In this document: one piece after another, positions 27,358 through 38,454 of the stretch
Position numbering within the stretch: position 1 is the stretch's first letter
Layout: every line of letters begins with the position of its first letter
Origin: Salisapilia sapeloensis
Lineage: Eukaryota; Oomycota; Peronosporomycetes; Peronosporales; Salisapiliaceae
NCBI GenBank assembly: GCA_023334545.1
Contig: JAADVB010000106.1
Coordinates: 1 to 58,496, forward strand
Direction: 5' to 3'
DNA: 58,496 nucleotides
The notes under the pieces: model-generated
What the model was told of the DNA's origin: nothing
Seen by the model: the letters and a program-made list of their open reading frames with translations, nothing else
The model's database searches: none
Position numbers and translations under genes: made by a program

Positions 27358-30249
27358 ACTTGTTCTGGATGTGTACACCTTTGTTGGTACGATGCAGCAG
27401 GGATGAAATAGGAACGCGCTGTCTGGGATCGTGCTTTCCTTTCTTTGGGATGAAAGTCAGGGATAATAATGCAACCAGGTTGATCCTCCTTGATTTTCTA
27501 ATCAGTCGTCTGTGTCTCCTTTCGTCATCTTGTTGGACCTTGTCAGGTACGTATCCAATCAAGAGGGAGTGGACATGATGATCGATTTAATCAACCTTAT
27601 CTACATTTTCTGAAATTGAATTTGAAGACAAAAAACAATCTGATCCACTGCCTCTTGATATATATTATTTACATGTTTGATGCAATTGGGAATGGACGAG
27701 ATGAATGATACCTTGGCGGACTTTGATGACGATTCTATATTATCTTTACTGCTGTTCACTCTGATCCATTCTCAATTGTAGCGTAGGTGATCCAAATGGA
27801 AAGGATGCATTAGCATTTTACCTTATCTACATCCTGAAAACAATTTCGTGATGATAAAGTCTATCTGACTGATCCATTTTGGCTAGTACTCGATACTATC
27901 AGTTCTACGGTTCCTGGAGTAGTGTTCCTTTTGTCGTTTATATATGCATGTTTGTTATAGATGGGAATGGAAGGGATGAATGATACCTTGGCGGACTATA
28001 ATGACGATTTCATATTATCTTTACTGCTGTTCACTCTGATCCATTCCCGACTTTTAGTACATTCATTTTGGTTGCCACCTTTGTCGTGATCGTTTCTTGG
28101 TATGCACGTAATTCGCACAATGGCAGAGTACCTGGAACACTTCATTTTTGTTCATTAGCCTATACTTTGCAGTAGGTGGCATCGGTAAAAACTTTACTTT
28201 GACGAAGTTGTTATCGTCTGCTTTCCACTCATTGCTAGGAAGCGGTATTGCTTTATAGCATCTAACATATCTGTTCATATGATGTGAAATGTACGTTGCA
28301 CTGCGTCGATTGATGTATAACAAGATCGAAATGTCATGAACTAAAATAGTGAAAACTATATATATTAAGCTTTCAAGCATCGTGCCATCCAACATATACA
28401 AAGCTTTTAAATGATCGATACCTCTGCTCGCTTCGTCAGGTGGCACTGAACTCGCTTCATCTTCCTTTCACTCTTTTCTAAGCTCGGAGCACTCATCATA
28501 CCCTGTCGCCGTCTCCTACGCTGTCTTCAACGCTGTCGTAGGATAGGCATAAACTATTATGCAAAGATTTGCTTCCACTTTCATCTCGGTATCTTTCGTT
28601 CATCAAGTTTTGGTATTAAAAATAGAAATCTGTCATCGTGGTGGGTAACTTCATGAAATGCTTCGATGCTTCACAACTAGCCTTTGAGAGGTCATTTTTG
28701 GAGACCTCACTCTTTTTGGATCACTAGGCCTCATCTATACTGCATCTGCAGTCAATTCATGGATATACTAGTCTCTATTAAGCTACATTTGAGCATTTAA
28801 AGATGCTAGAAGGACATACTCGAATTCTAGGTCATTGATGGAAACCTGGCTATATTTCTAAGGAAATGTTGTTCTTTACTTTGGTTGTCTACTGCACGAT
28901 GCTTCTTCTTGCAACTGTTTCCTGTGGTGATATAGATTCAATATAGCTCTAAATTATCTCATGAAGGTCGCATTGTCGCTTAAAGTGTCTGGTAACCTTG
29001 CCTCGTACCTTGTCGTATTTGAAGCGATTTATTGCTTCAAAAGAAGAGAAAAAGAAATATCACTTTTTCTTATTTCGTGTATCTCACACTATGAAATGAT
29101 CGTTGATTCAAATTGCAGCAAGTTTTGTCTCGCACAGGAGCAAAATCGTACATGCCTGTTAAAGAGAAGAGTGATGAAGTTGTGAGAGTCGTGCTGAATC
29201 TTCCGGCAGAATTTGGATTGTTGTCTGCCCGCGCGATCTGAAAATCAGGTAGAAGATGAAAATATATTGACCCTATCTCCACACACATCATGTTCGTATG
29301 AAGCAGTTTACGTACTAAAGAGTATCTTTATGCTTAAGTCTCCATGCGTTTGGTGCTTTGCTTGGCAATTCAAAGCTCATTGTAATCGAATAGTGCAATA
29401 AAAAATTTAATCTATGATTAGCTTTGCATGCGTGCCAAAAAGTTCCTCTAGCTATCTCGTGAGTTGAACATGCGAAGAGTCCACTCTTGTTACATGTTTA
29501 CTTTGTTGCCTGTATATCGGTGTATTGATTGAGGAGGTGAGCACATTGATGAAGCGTGAACCGACTTTACGGCTGAAAGTTTGCAGTCGAAATGAAGTTC
29601 AATCGGAAAAGATAGGAGTAGTGAAATTGTAAGTTGTACATCTAGAAAGATGGACAAGATCCTCATGCACGTAAATGCATCTTTCTGACCTACATGTTAT
29701 TGCAACTTTCCGCGAGTAACACCGTTGATAGCGGCGTAAATTGGGCAGATCAATGGTACTGATGGTCTGTGAAACCAAATTAAAGAACCTGCATACATTC
29801 TACTGCATGAGTAAGATGTAGTCTACAGTTAAAGTAAAGGATCAAAGTTGAGAGATCAATTCCGCAAGAGAGCAATTCCTATCCTACCAAAGTCTGCTCC
29901 TAAGCACCAGATCGAATTGAGAGTTTGCATGCTCTATACGTACTGCTACATACTTCTTCCTACCCAGGCTGAAGATCCACAGGGCAAGAAATCTGTAGCA
30001 TCACATTGGTTTCTTTATGTGTTCTAGTAGAGTATGTCTTCAATAAAAGCACCAAGTAGCCAAGTTTCCACCTTACTTTTTCAACTAGGGTAAATATATA
30101 GCTTGCCGAGAGCATGCATTCGACGATATCAATAATCAGCTAGGACCCCCGATGTCCTTCAATGGACTCTTACCATACATCTAGTCTAAAACAGCATGAC
30201 TTGTCATCTACAAATCCATAGGATGTTTCTCGACAGCTAAGCTCCCCGT
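27358..30249. other. Large AT-rich, gene-poor region
   Basis: 2892 nt between RPL29 and the C2H2 gene. It holds a diverged direct repeat (separate entry) and an orphan minus-strand frame at 28063-28446 that begins with GTG. The protein of that frame has no recognisable domain and may be relic coding sequence. Several other frames under 80 codons appear random. No tRNA, complete transposon, terminal repeats or target-site duplications were identified. Confidence 0.5.
27672..28047. repeat. Diverged tandem direct repeat, about 100 bp conserved core, 275 bp period
   Basis: The stretch 27672-27772 recurs at 27947-28047 with few changes. Shared blocks include GATGAATGATACCTTGGCGG and TATTATCTTTACTGCTGTTC, followed by ACTCTGATCCATTC. 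Weaker similarity extends upstream: CCTTATCTACAT at 27595 and 27821, and CTGATCCA/CTGATCCATT at ~27640 and ~27868. The spacing differences imply small indels. This is probably an old local duplication or relic of a repeated element. Confidence 0.8.
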
Positions 30250-31669
30250 CTAGTCGGCATTCTCTACACTAGGAATAGCACTTGCTCCTTGCTGGAGACC
30301 AAGTGTGACTTCGCGTATACTCTTGGTCTTTCGCTGACGCTTCTTCGGTGGCTCCGGGTGCTCATGTATCTTTTCCACATGCCTCCGGAGCGTCGTCTTG
30401 TAGCCAAACGCTGCTTCGCATCCTTCATAAGTACACTTGAACCGCTTGCTCTTGACCTCGTCATGCACTGCATTGTAGTGCGCCATCCAGTTCGACTTTT
30501 TCGTATACTTTTTTCCACACTCATCCACTGGGCATTCAAACGTCTTTCGTTCGTCGAGACTTTGGAAATGCGTTCGCAAGTGCAGTCGCAACGCTCCTTG
30601 CTTTTGAAATTCACGACTGCATACTTGACACACCAGTTTGCTCCTATTGTCTTCCACCTCTGGTTGGTCCTCCGACTTGTGAGTGTCCTCCACATGCTTC
30701 CGTTTGTCCTCTTCACTTGAGAAAGTCTCATTGCAATCAAGGAAATCACAGAACAAGACACTGATTTGTGCTGTGGGCGTTGTGTTCTGGAGACTGCGAT
30801 GGGACTTAGACAAGTGCTGGTTCAGTTTATACTTTTTCAAAAATGACTGAGAGCAATGAGGACATGGGAATGGCGATAAGCCTGTATGGACAAAGGAATG
30901 CGCTTGGAGGTCTGTTTTCTTCTTAAAGCGCTGGAGACACTGCTCGCATTGAAAAGGGCGGTCTGGATTATCATGCGAACGAAGCATGTGGCGAGTAAGT
31001 CCATGCTTGTACGTGAATGTGGCGCCGCACAGATCACATCGAAAGGGCTTGGAGGATACAGAGTCCTGGTCTTTTGTCTTTACGGCATCAGATTGAGTCT
31101 GTGGAGAAGATAAGGTCGTGTGACTGGCGTTTTGATGCCGAGTCAGGTGCTCTCGCTTGGAAAACTTCCGATGACAGTCTGGAAATGGACAATAGAATGG
31201 GCCTTTGGTCGATAGATGATGCTCACGATAGTGCATCCGAAAGTCGTAACGAGAATTAAAAATATTCTTGCAATGGGGACATGGTATGTCTTGTACTATA
31301 CGATGCAAAAGGATGAGACGAATGATAAATATAATGAAACAAGTACATCGACGTACGACTATGCTGGCGCTCGTGGTGTCGGCGTAGGTGTTTGTTATGT
31401 GAGAAGACTTGATTGCAAATATCACACTTGACATTAGACTCGTTGCCTGTTCCCTTGTGGTCAATCGTCCAGTTCATGCCATTCTCGTCGGATGAGTCTG
31501 AAGACCTGGAGTCTTCGTTTGGCTCGTACGCTTCCTCACCAGAGTCATCATTACTCATAGAAGCTTCGGATGCCCCATTTTCTATGCGCGATAAATTTGA
31601 AATGGTAGATTTGTTTCTGCATGAGCTCATTGATGCCGCTCCATCTACTCCTGATGACACGCTTTTCAT
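30250..31669 (-). CDS. Ten-finger C2H2 zinc-finger protein, possibly TFIIIA (two exons)
   Basis: Exons 31669-31357 and 31295-30250 with a 61-nt intron (donor GTACGT, acceptor GTATAG). The product is 452 aa. An in-frame stop lies 33 nt before the ATG, fixing the start. The first ~70 residues are acidic and Ser-rich. Ten C2H2 fingers follow, starting CDICNQVFSHNKHLRRH (its last histidine just before the intron) and ending CTYEGCEAAFGYKTTLRRH. Linkers vary, as in TFIIIA, and a longer acidic spacer sits between fingers 7 and 8. A basic PPKKRQRKTK stretch near the C-terminus may be a nuclear signal. TFIIIA (5S rRNA transcription) is the leading guess; a different DNA-binding factor is possible. 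Confidence 0.85.
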
Positions 31670-32610
31670 GCTTGTTGATGACTCGCTAAAAACACATCAA
31701 TAATCTTATTTGTACAATTGTAAGTATAGGTATTTATACATATAATTCTGGACCGCATCATACTGCTACATGGAGGCAAATGATCGCTATAGGGTCTACT
31801 TGTGCGAGTCTTTGCCACAAAAATGGTGTGTAAAGGAAGTGTATAAATGAGCTCAGAGTCCGAGGTCATCTATGTTTGAATCCCATGTTCAGGCCACGCT
31901 CCATATTCTGCGTGGCGAGCTTTGCGTTCATCACAGCTCACCACTTCCTGGAACGAATTTCAACTTTACAACTAAATAGTCTGTGTAGTAAATTAGTCTC
32001 GGTCAGTCTATTTTGCCTAGTCGAGTGTCCATGAGAAGTCGAAGTTTCCACAAGCAAACGGAAAAGTAACTCAAGTTTATCTAGGTCTTTTTCTAGGGTT
32101 TCTTGATTTAAATATCGCATGTGCGATCACTGGTCAATCGAGCTGTCGAGTATGCAAAATCGAAACCTCTGTACGCAGCAGTGACCTCGAATAGAAAGAG
32201 TTAGTTGATTTCAGTGAAGCAGTTGTGTGGGATTGCGTACAGACTAGTAAGCGGAGGGAAATCTAGGATGCGTGGCAAATGGCCTGCTTCAAACCAGGTC
32301 CATGATACCCGTCAAGGAATGATGCTATCCAAGTAGTCTCACGCAGACTACTGTTGCCTCGTGGGCTAGTTTTTTGCTAAGTCAAGAAGACGATAAAGCT
32401 TTCCAACGCCTTCATATTGGCTTTTACGTTGTTCAAACAGAGATTGGTTTGTCGAAGCTTTTGTCTTCACTTTGTGCGTCCGATGATGAGCCATTTCGAA
32501 CATCGCACTATGATCAAATGAGTACCGCTACCTAGGATCACTCAATGACGTCTCCATATCGGCTCTGGTTACTTCATTTTTAAATTCGCTTCCTCCTTGA
32601 CATCACAAGC
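31670..32610. other. Intergenic region between the C2H2 gene and the protease pseudogene
   Basis: 941 nt. About 32290-32610 resembles the region upstream of the intact protease at ~14230-14559, including AGTAGTC...AGACTACT blocks and the initiator-like CTTCATTTTT. The rest shows no gene. Confidence 0.45.
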
Positions 32611-33212
32611 ATGCCATCATCGTCACCTTTCGTCGCATTTTATCGCTCGTATGCTTCGCTTCAAAGTGCATTGAAACCACCGCAGACTTTTACAACGAAA
32701 GCACTGTTTCCACTCAAGTCGACATGAATTTGTCGACAGCAGAGGAAAATCGTGTCATCAATGACAGAATTGCCACGACCAACGATGAGATAAGCGTGGT
32801 TCTCTTAGACGTGCATTTTGGTACTAGTCATGGTCACTGCCCTGGGCCTCTAATATCTCGAGATGCTATCATCACTACTGCACATTGCGTCCTTAATTTA
32901 AATGGTTCAGATATTGAATGGGCAAAAGTGAATGTGTCCGTCGATACGATAGACTGAGACATCAACAAAGGTCCAGGAGAAAATATACCTGTGCGACTCA
33001 CAACTGTGCATCCAAAGATTAATGCAAATACACTTGAATACAATGTCGCTGTCCTCAGACTTAATAGAAGTGTGAGCTACCCGGATGAGTGTGTTTACAT
33101 GAAACTTGGCCGTCATGAACCTTATTTGGACGAAACTGGGAAAGCTAAGACCTTTGCGTGGGGAAAGTATGAGGAGCATTCACCTTCCTCGCTCGAGTAC
33201 AGCCTGCATTGA
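32611..33212 (+). pseudogene. Decayed paralog of the trypsin-like protease gene
   Basis: The sequence follows the intact gene at 14560 from its start codon on. It has lost one A in the signal-peptide region (near 32637), shifting the frame. The mature part resumes in frame at ~32724, then meets an in-frame TGA at 32955-32957. It continues in the same frame to a stop at 33210-33212, before the region that would hold the catalytic serine. The His motif survives (TTAHC), but the Asp position reads YNVAVLRL, so it is Asn. Loss of the triad resembles glucanase inhibitor proteins, but the frame breaks point to a pseudogene. A short product from ATG 32724 cannot be excluded. Confidence 0.85.
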
Positions 33213-33858
33213 AGTTATATGGAAGTATGACTCATTTCTGACTATTGAAATCCCTTCAGTCGGGTCTTCAGATGAGAACGGATGAAGAGCTACGATTAGA
33301 GCGATGCACGAAAAATTAATCTCAAAGCCTTCCAGACATGACAATAAAATACTAGTTCATGCCATCCATGATTAAATACTCAAGTTCCTTGACCTTATGA
33401 TATATTTGCAGATACCACAATCCCACACTGAGGCGTCGAAGCACAATCGCTTCTGTGAAGAGTCTAAACGATGCTAAAAAGGTTATGGTGTATACGGGCG
33501 AGTGTGCGTGCTATTCATACCCTCATATTTGGCGTTTATATTGACATATATGTCGGACGTAGTAGATGTTCCGACGCAAATGATACAAAGGTCCAGATAG
33601 TCTATACACATTCATACTGCTAATATCCCAATTAAGCTCACAAATCAAGACACTTGGTCGCTGCGTATTGACTCGAAGAGCATCGTCAATCATGTAACTG
33701 CCTCTGACTAATCTATTAATAAACGCGGCCAAGGACAGCTTTTTTGTGAAACGACTTCCGTTATTGCCAAGTCTATTTGGTCTTCATTATCTCCAACAGC
33801 CCCATCCGCCTCCACCTAAGCGACTACAAGCACCGGTGTCTGACTCGGCGCGGGAGCC
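33213..33858. other. Intergenic region upstream of CFAP20
   Basis: 646 nt. It holds the tail of the duplicated block, then AT-rich sequence and the CFAP20 promoter and leader. The only frame over 60 codons on the minus strand (33523-33732) lacks recognisable content. Confidence 0.35.
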
Positions 33859-34525
33859 ATGTTCAAGAACACTTTCCAGTCGGGTTTTCTCTCCATCCTC
33901 TACAGCATCGGGTAATACGTACGTTGATAGATGACCGTCTGGTGTCTAATGTCGATACAGGAGCAAGCCACTGCAGATATGGGATAAGCAAGTCCGCAAT
34001 GGCCATATCAAACGTATTACGGACCAAGACATTCAGTCGTCCGTGCTAGAGATTATGGGCACGAATGTCTCGACGAACTTTATCACGTGTCCAGCGCCAC
34101 CAGCCAAGTCGCTCGGCATCAAACTTCCATTCCTCGTCATGATCGTCAAGAACTTGAAAAAGTATTTCACCTTTGAAGTCCAAGTACTCGACGACAAGAA
34201 TGTCCGGCGTCGCTTCCGAGCGTCCAACTACCAGAGCTCGACGCGAGTGAAACCGTTCATCTGTACCATGCCCATGCGTCTCGACGAAGGGTGGAACCAG
34301 ATCCAGTTCAACCTCTCGGACTTTACTCGTCGAGCTTATGGTACCAACTACATCGAGACGCTACGTGTTCAGATACATGCAAACTGTCGTGTACGTCGCA
34401 TCTACTTTTCCGACCGACTGTACTCGGAAGAAGAGCTTCCGCCAGAGTTTAAGCTCTTTTTACCCGTTCCGAAGGCGAATAACGGGAATGCAGAAGGACA
34501 GCGACAAGAGGAACAAAGTAGCTAA
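33859..34525 (+). CDS. CFAP20: Cilia- and flagella-associated protein 20 (CFAP20/BUG22, two exons)
   Basis: Exons 33859-33911 and 33961-34525 with a 49-nt intron (GTAATA donor, TACAG acceptor, phase 2). The product is 205 aa. The joined protein starts [18 protein letters not shown] and continues [18 protein letters not shown], nearly identical to animal CFAP20. Further invariant stretches are [40 protein letters not shown] and [22 protein letters not shown]20 is an inner-junction protein of axonemal doublet microtubules. Only the last ~15 residues (Gln/Ser-rich) are lineage-specific. Together with ARL6 at 42.9 kb it indicates a flagellated life stage. Confidence 0.97.
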
Positions 34526-34599
34526 TGATAACGAATACCAAAGTGTGCTTTGTTTTCAATGCCTCATGTCGATTGCAACCGCAAGATGAAATACATACC

Positions 34600-35466
34600 T
34601 TACTTTTTCTGAACAAAAGCCTCGAGCAACGCTTGAAACCGTTCCGTCTCGGCCTCGCGGTCCTTCTGCCGCTGCTCACGTGCTTCTTGTCGCACTTGCT
34701 CCCGCTCCATCTGATCCGCCAGGCGCTCCTGCTGACGGCGCTCTGACTCTTCCCGACGGTACATCTGAGACTGCTTCTGCTGCGTCTCGAGCATCTCACG
34801 GAAGGCTGCCATATTCTCCGCTTGTCGGTCCAATAGTCCTTGGAAGAGATCCGCGATTTCTTGGGAAGACACACTCGTGTCAGAGTCATCTCGCTTGTAT
34901 CGCTTAGAGCTGGATGTATTGGATCCAGAGTTTGACCGACGTGGCCTTAGACGCCTCTTCATACTCAGGCCGTGATTCTCCTGCTGCTCACTCGGGTCCG
35001 GATCATCTTCCGTCTCGGCATCCATGATAGCAAGTTCATCCTCCTCCGTTTCGTCTGGACTAGCACTTCCGTTTTTCAAAGGCGGATGTCTGTTCACAGT
35101 AAGTCGCCCTGGTTTCGTGCGTTCAGCGTCACGCATCTGGGCTTCAAGTGCTTCGAGGAGCCGGAATTGGGTCAAAGCTGCTTGCTCCTTCTCAGTCGAC
35201 GGAACGAACGTGTCTGGGTACCCGGCCGAGTTCCGCTGCATCTGACGGTGCTTGAATAGTAGCGCATGGAAGCGTGCTTGGCACGACTTGCCCGAGGTTT
35301 GAATGTTGAAGTCGGGCGATGCGTTGAGTTTCGCGGCGATGCGTTCCCACGCGGCGCCCATGGTGCCCCACGGCGCTGAGAATGGTGAGTCCGCGGACAT
35401 TTGCTGCAGTAGTTGCAGGTTTTCGATCCGCCCGAAGCGCCGGCGAGGACGTGGCGGTGCACTCAT
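34600..35466 (-). CDS. Myb/SANT-like DNA-binding domain protein
   Basis: 288 aa from ATG 35466; the longer frame to 35547 begins at TTG and adds an unconvincing leader. Residues ~8-80 form a Myb/SANT-like trihelix (FGRIENLQLLQQM, then PWGTMGAAWERIAAKLN, then TSGKSCQARFHALLFKHRQ). The middle is acidic and Pro-rich, followed by a basic MKRRLRPRRSN stretch. A long Gln/Arg/Glu-rich coiled coil closes the protein (~215-288). Families with this layout are expanded in oomycetes, sometimes derived from transposable elements. It is probably a nuclear regulator. Its target is unknown. Its stop codon faces CFAP20 across 74 nt. Confidence 0.85.
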   Translation of the reverse strand: MSAPPRPRRRFGRIENLQLLQQMSADSPFSAPWGTMGAAWERIAAKLNASPDFNIQTSGKSCQARFHALLFKHRQMQRNSAGYPDTFVPSTEKEQAALTQFRLLEALEAQMRDAERTKPGRLTVNRHPPLKNGSASPDETEEDELAIMDAETEDDPDPSEQQENHGLSMKRRLRPRRSNSGSNTSSSKRYKRDDSDTSVSSQEIADLFQGLLDRQAENMAAFREMLETQQKQSQMYRREESERRQQERLADQMEREQVRQEAREQRQKDREAETERFQALLEAFVQKK

Positions 35467-35809
35467 CGATTCCGTGCTCGTTTGTCTCGTTGGGTGGTGT
35501 GGAAAAGAAAAGAGAAAATGAAAGAGTGGCTGGAATTTTCCCTCCAACCTTTTCTACACAATTGTCCACGAAGTTTCGAAGTGAGAGAGAGGGAGATCGA
35601 TACGGAAGATACAAGGGTAGAATCTACGTGCGAGGTAGAGTATATAGAAAGGAGAAAGTAGAGCGTGGCAAAAGGAAAGAAAAGCTCCACCTGATCCTAG
35701 GAAGAAACAAGTACCATCCCCGTACCTCTAGTGACACCACTAAAGTGAGATCGACAGCTGGACCAGCAATGTACCTGGACACTTATTCAAAAATTGCTTG
35801 GTCGGCACT
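35467..35809. other. Divergent promoter region, Myb/SANT-like / WDR18
   Basis: 343 nt, purine-rich on the plus strand (GAGAGAGGGAGATCG-type runs near 35585). It probably holds both promoters. No other gene is seen. Confidence 0.35.
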
Positions 35810-36892
35810 ATGACGTCGTCTCCATTGGCATCCCAGCTCCTGTTGCTGTCGTCTTCAGGCTCGCCAGACCTCTTGGCTGTAGATGCAGCCTCTGGGTCTT
35901 CTTACACAACCTTTAAAACGAGTGCAGCATCTCGACTTGGTGTCACATTGCTGCCTCGTACGCAACGCCTGGCAGCAGCCCAGGCCAACAAGCTTGCCAT
36001 TAATATCCTCTCATGGACCTCGGATTCACCTGAATTCAAGTGCCATACTGCTGAAAAGCTAAATGCACTAGTCGTGACAAGCTGTGGCAACTACCTCTTT
36101 GCTGGTGGACTTGCATCGGGTAAAATCTACCTCTGGGACGTAAAAACCGGCGAGCTCGTCACCGTCTTTGATGCCCACTACAAGCGTATTAACGACTTGA
36201 AACTGACCGACGATGACTCCCACCTCATCTCGTGTGGTGATGACGCTGTCATCCACGTCTGGAGACTCGTGGACCTCCTGGATTCGGTCGACAGCACTGA
36301 CTTGAGTGGTTTGACACCTCTCGTGTCGTGGACGGAGCACGTTTTACCAGTCACTCAAGTCCACGTCGGCATGGGAGGAGTAAACGCTCGTATCTACTCT
36401 TGTAGTTTGGACCGGACGATCAAGGTCTGGTCTCTCGCTTCTCCACAAAGTCTCGTGAGCATCTCCTTGCCGTCCTTCATCAATGCCTTGATCTGCGACG
36501 GCATGGAGTCCAGACTCTACGCTGCTTGTGGTGATAGCAAGATCTACAGCCTCGACTTGTCTGCAGCTGCGGCCAAGCTATCGCAAGTCAATGCTCGCAT
36601 CGTGTCCAGCGCTTCCAACGACGAGCTCGTGTCGGATAAGAACGCCTTTGAAGGTCACGAGGATGGCGTCAGTCTCCTCCAGATCAGTGCCTGCGGCCGG
36701 TACCTCGTATCAGCCGACGATCGAGCCGTCATCAAGGTGTGGGAGACTGCTAGTAAGCAGTGTCTACGTTCCCTCACGCCGTTCCAAGGGTCCAAGGGGA
36801 AGATCGAAAGCATGGTACTAACGTCCAAACCGAGTGGAGAAGACGAAAGCTTACCGGTAGCTCCGTTAAAGAAATATATGAATAGCTCTTAG
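35810..36892 (+). CDS. WDR18: WDR18/IPI3-like WD40 protein of the Rix1 complex
   Basis: 360 aa, intronless, from ATG 35810; a TTG 12 nt earlier is unlikely. At least five WD40 units are visible, for example NYLFAGGLASGKIYLWDVKT, SHLISCGDDAVIHVWRL, ARIYSCSLDRTIKVWSLASP and GRYLVSADDRAVIKVWETAS. The N-terminal stretch and the pattern HYKRINDLKLTDDDSHLISC resemble WDR18/Ipi3. That protein works with Rix1 and Ipi1 in 60S ribosomal subunit maturation and, in some organisms, in DNA replication licensing. Another WD40 family is possible, but the length and blade order fit WDR18 best. Confidence 0.85.
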   Translation: MTSSPLASQLLLLSSSGSPDLLAVDAASGSSYTTFKTSAASRLGVTLLPRTQRLAAAQANKLAINILSWTSDSPEFKCHTAEKLNALVVTSCGNYLFAGGLASGKIYLWDVKTGELVTVFDAHYKRINDLKLTDDDSHLISCGDDAVIHVWRLVDLLDSVDSTDLSGLTPLVSWTEHVLPVTQVHVGMGGVNARIYSCSLDRTIKVWSLASPQSLVSISLPSFINALICDGMESRLYAACGDSKIYSLDLSAAAAKLSQVNARIVSSASNDELVSDKNAFEGHEDGVSLLQISACGRYLVSADDRAVIKVWETASKQCLRSLTPFQGSKGKIESMVLTSKPSGEDESLPVAPLKKYMNSS

Positions 36893-37020
36893 ATGGATAG
36901 AAAATGGTTTCTTGTTTTTTATTCTCGTGGTGAGGTCATCAAACGCGACAGTTCAGCACAAGGGGCGAGTGGACAAGAAAGTCTGCTCGCAGGTGGTGCG
37001 CACAGACCACTAGAGGTAGC

Positions 37021-38454
37021 TTAGTACCTGTAGTGGTGGGGCTTGTACGGACCGTTGACGTTGACGCCAATGTAGTCGGCCTGCTCCTCCGACAGCTCCG
37101 TGAGCTCAGCGCCGAGGTTGGCCAAGTGGAGGCGAGCGACCTTCTCGTCCAAGTGCTTCGGCAGCACGTAGACCTTGCCGGACTCGTAGTCACCCTTGTC
37201 CTTCTTCGTCCAGAGTTCGATCTGAGCGAGCGTCTGGTTGGTGAACGAGTTGGACATGACGAACGACGGGTGACCCGTGGCGCAGCCCAAGTTCAGCAGA
37301 CGGCCCTCCGCGAGCATGATCACACCGTGGCCATCCGGGAAGACGAAACGGTCGACCTGCGGCTTGATGTTGATCTGCTTGGCCTCCTTGACGAGACCAG
37401 CCATATCGATTTCGTTGTCGAAGTGACCAATGTTACCGACGATAGCGTTGTTCTTCATCTTGGCCATGTCCGAGGCCATGATAATGCCCTTGTTACCGGT
37501 CGTCGTGACGAAGATGTCAGCGATCGGGAGCACGGTCTCGAGCTTCACGACCTGGAAGCCGTCCATGCACGCCTGGAGGGCGCAGATGGGGTCGACTTCC
37601 GTCACGTACACGACGGCACCGGCAGCCTTCATGGCCTGGGCAGAACCCTTGCCGACGTCACCGAAACCGCAGATGACAGCACGCTTGCCGGCAAGCATGA
37701 CGTCCGTGGCACGCATGATACCGTCCGGGAGCGAGTGACGGCAGCCGTAGAGGTTGTCGAACTTGGACTTGGTGACCGAGTCGTTGACGTTGATGGCAGG
37801 GAAGTAGAGCTCGCCCTTCTTCTCCATCTGATACAGACGGTGGACACCCGTGGTGGTCTCTTCCGAGACACCCTTGCATCGCTTGGCGGCCTTGGTCCAC
37901 TTCTGGGCGTCCTCCTTGAGCGTGCGGCGGATGATGTTAAGCACGCACTTGTACTCGGCGTTGTCCGTAGAGTTCGGGTCCGGGATCGTGCCATCCTTAG
38001 CGTACGCAGCCTCGGCCTTAGCACCTTCGTGGATAAGCATGGTCATGTCACCACCGTCGTCGACGATAATGTCAGGGCCCTCACCATCCGGCCAGGTGCA
38101 GGCGTTAAGCGTGCACTCCCAGTACTCCTCGAGCGACTCGCCCTTCCAGGCAAACACCGCGGCAGAACCGTCACGCGCGATGGCGGCGGCAGCGTGGTCC
38201 TGGGTGGAGAAGATGTTGCACGAGCACCATCGGATGTCACCGCCAAGCTCCTTGAGCGTCTCGATGAGCACGGCCGTCTGGATCGTCATGTGGAGCGAAC
38301 CAGCAACGCGGGCACCCTTCAACGGCTGCTGCGGGCCGAACTCGGCACGAGACTGCATGAGTCCAGGCATCTCAACCTGGGCCATTTCGATCTCCTTGCG
38401 ACCGAAGTCAGCGAGCGAGATGTCAGCGACGCGGTAGTCTCCTTGGGAAGCCAT
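37021..38454 (-). CDS. AHCY: S-adenosylhomocysteine hydrolase
   Basis: 477 aa, intronless, from ATG 38454; a GTG start 57 nt upstream is not needed. It splits S-adenosylhomocysteine into adenosine and homocysteine and so supports methylation. Substrate-binding blocks include [15 protein letters not shown] and [15 protein letters not shown]. The NAD-binding site is [20 protein letters not shown], and the C-terminus is PYKPHHYRY, the usual terminal motif. A ~40-residue insertion in the catalytic domain (around [16 protein letters not shown]) is of the type seen in plant, bacterial and protist enzymes but not in mammals. Codon bias leaves the opposite strand open over nearly the whole gene. Confidence 0.98.
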   Translation of the reverse strand: MASQGDYRVADISLADFGRKEIEMAQVEMPGLMQSRAEFGPQQPLKGARVAGSLHMTIQTAVLIETLKELGGDIRWCSCNIFSTQDHAAAAIARDGSAAVFAWKGESLEEYWECTLNACTWPDGEGPDIIVDDGGDMTMLIHEGAKAEAAYAKDGTIPDPNSTDNAEYKCVLNIIRRTLKEDAQKWTKAAKRCKGVSEETTTGVHRLYQMEKKGELYFPAINVNDSVTKSKFDNLYGCRHSLPDGIMRATDVMLAGKRAVICGFGDVGKGSAQAMKAAGAVVYVTEVDPICALQACMDGFQVVKLETVLPIADIFVTTTGNKGIIMASDMAKMKNNAIVGNIGHFDNEIDMAGLVKEAKQINIKPQVDRFVFPDGHGVIMLAEGRLLNLGCATGHPSFVMSNSFTNQTLAQIELWTKKDKGDYESGKVYVLPKHLDEKVARLHLANLGAELTELSEEQADYIGVNVNGPYKPHHYRY

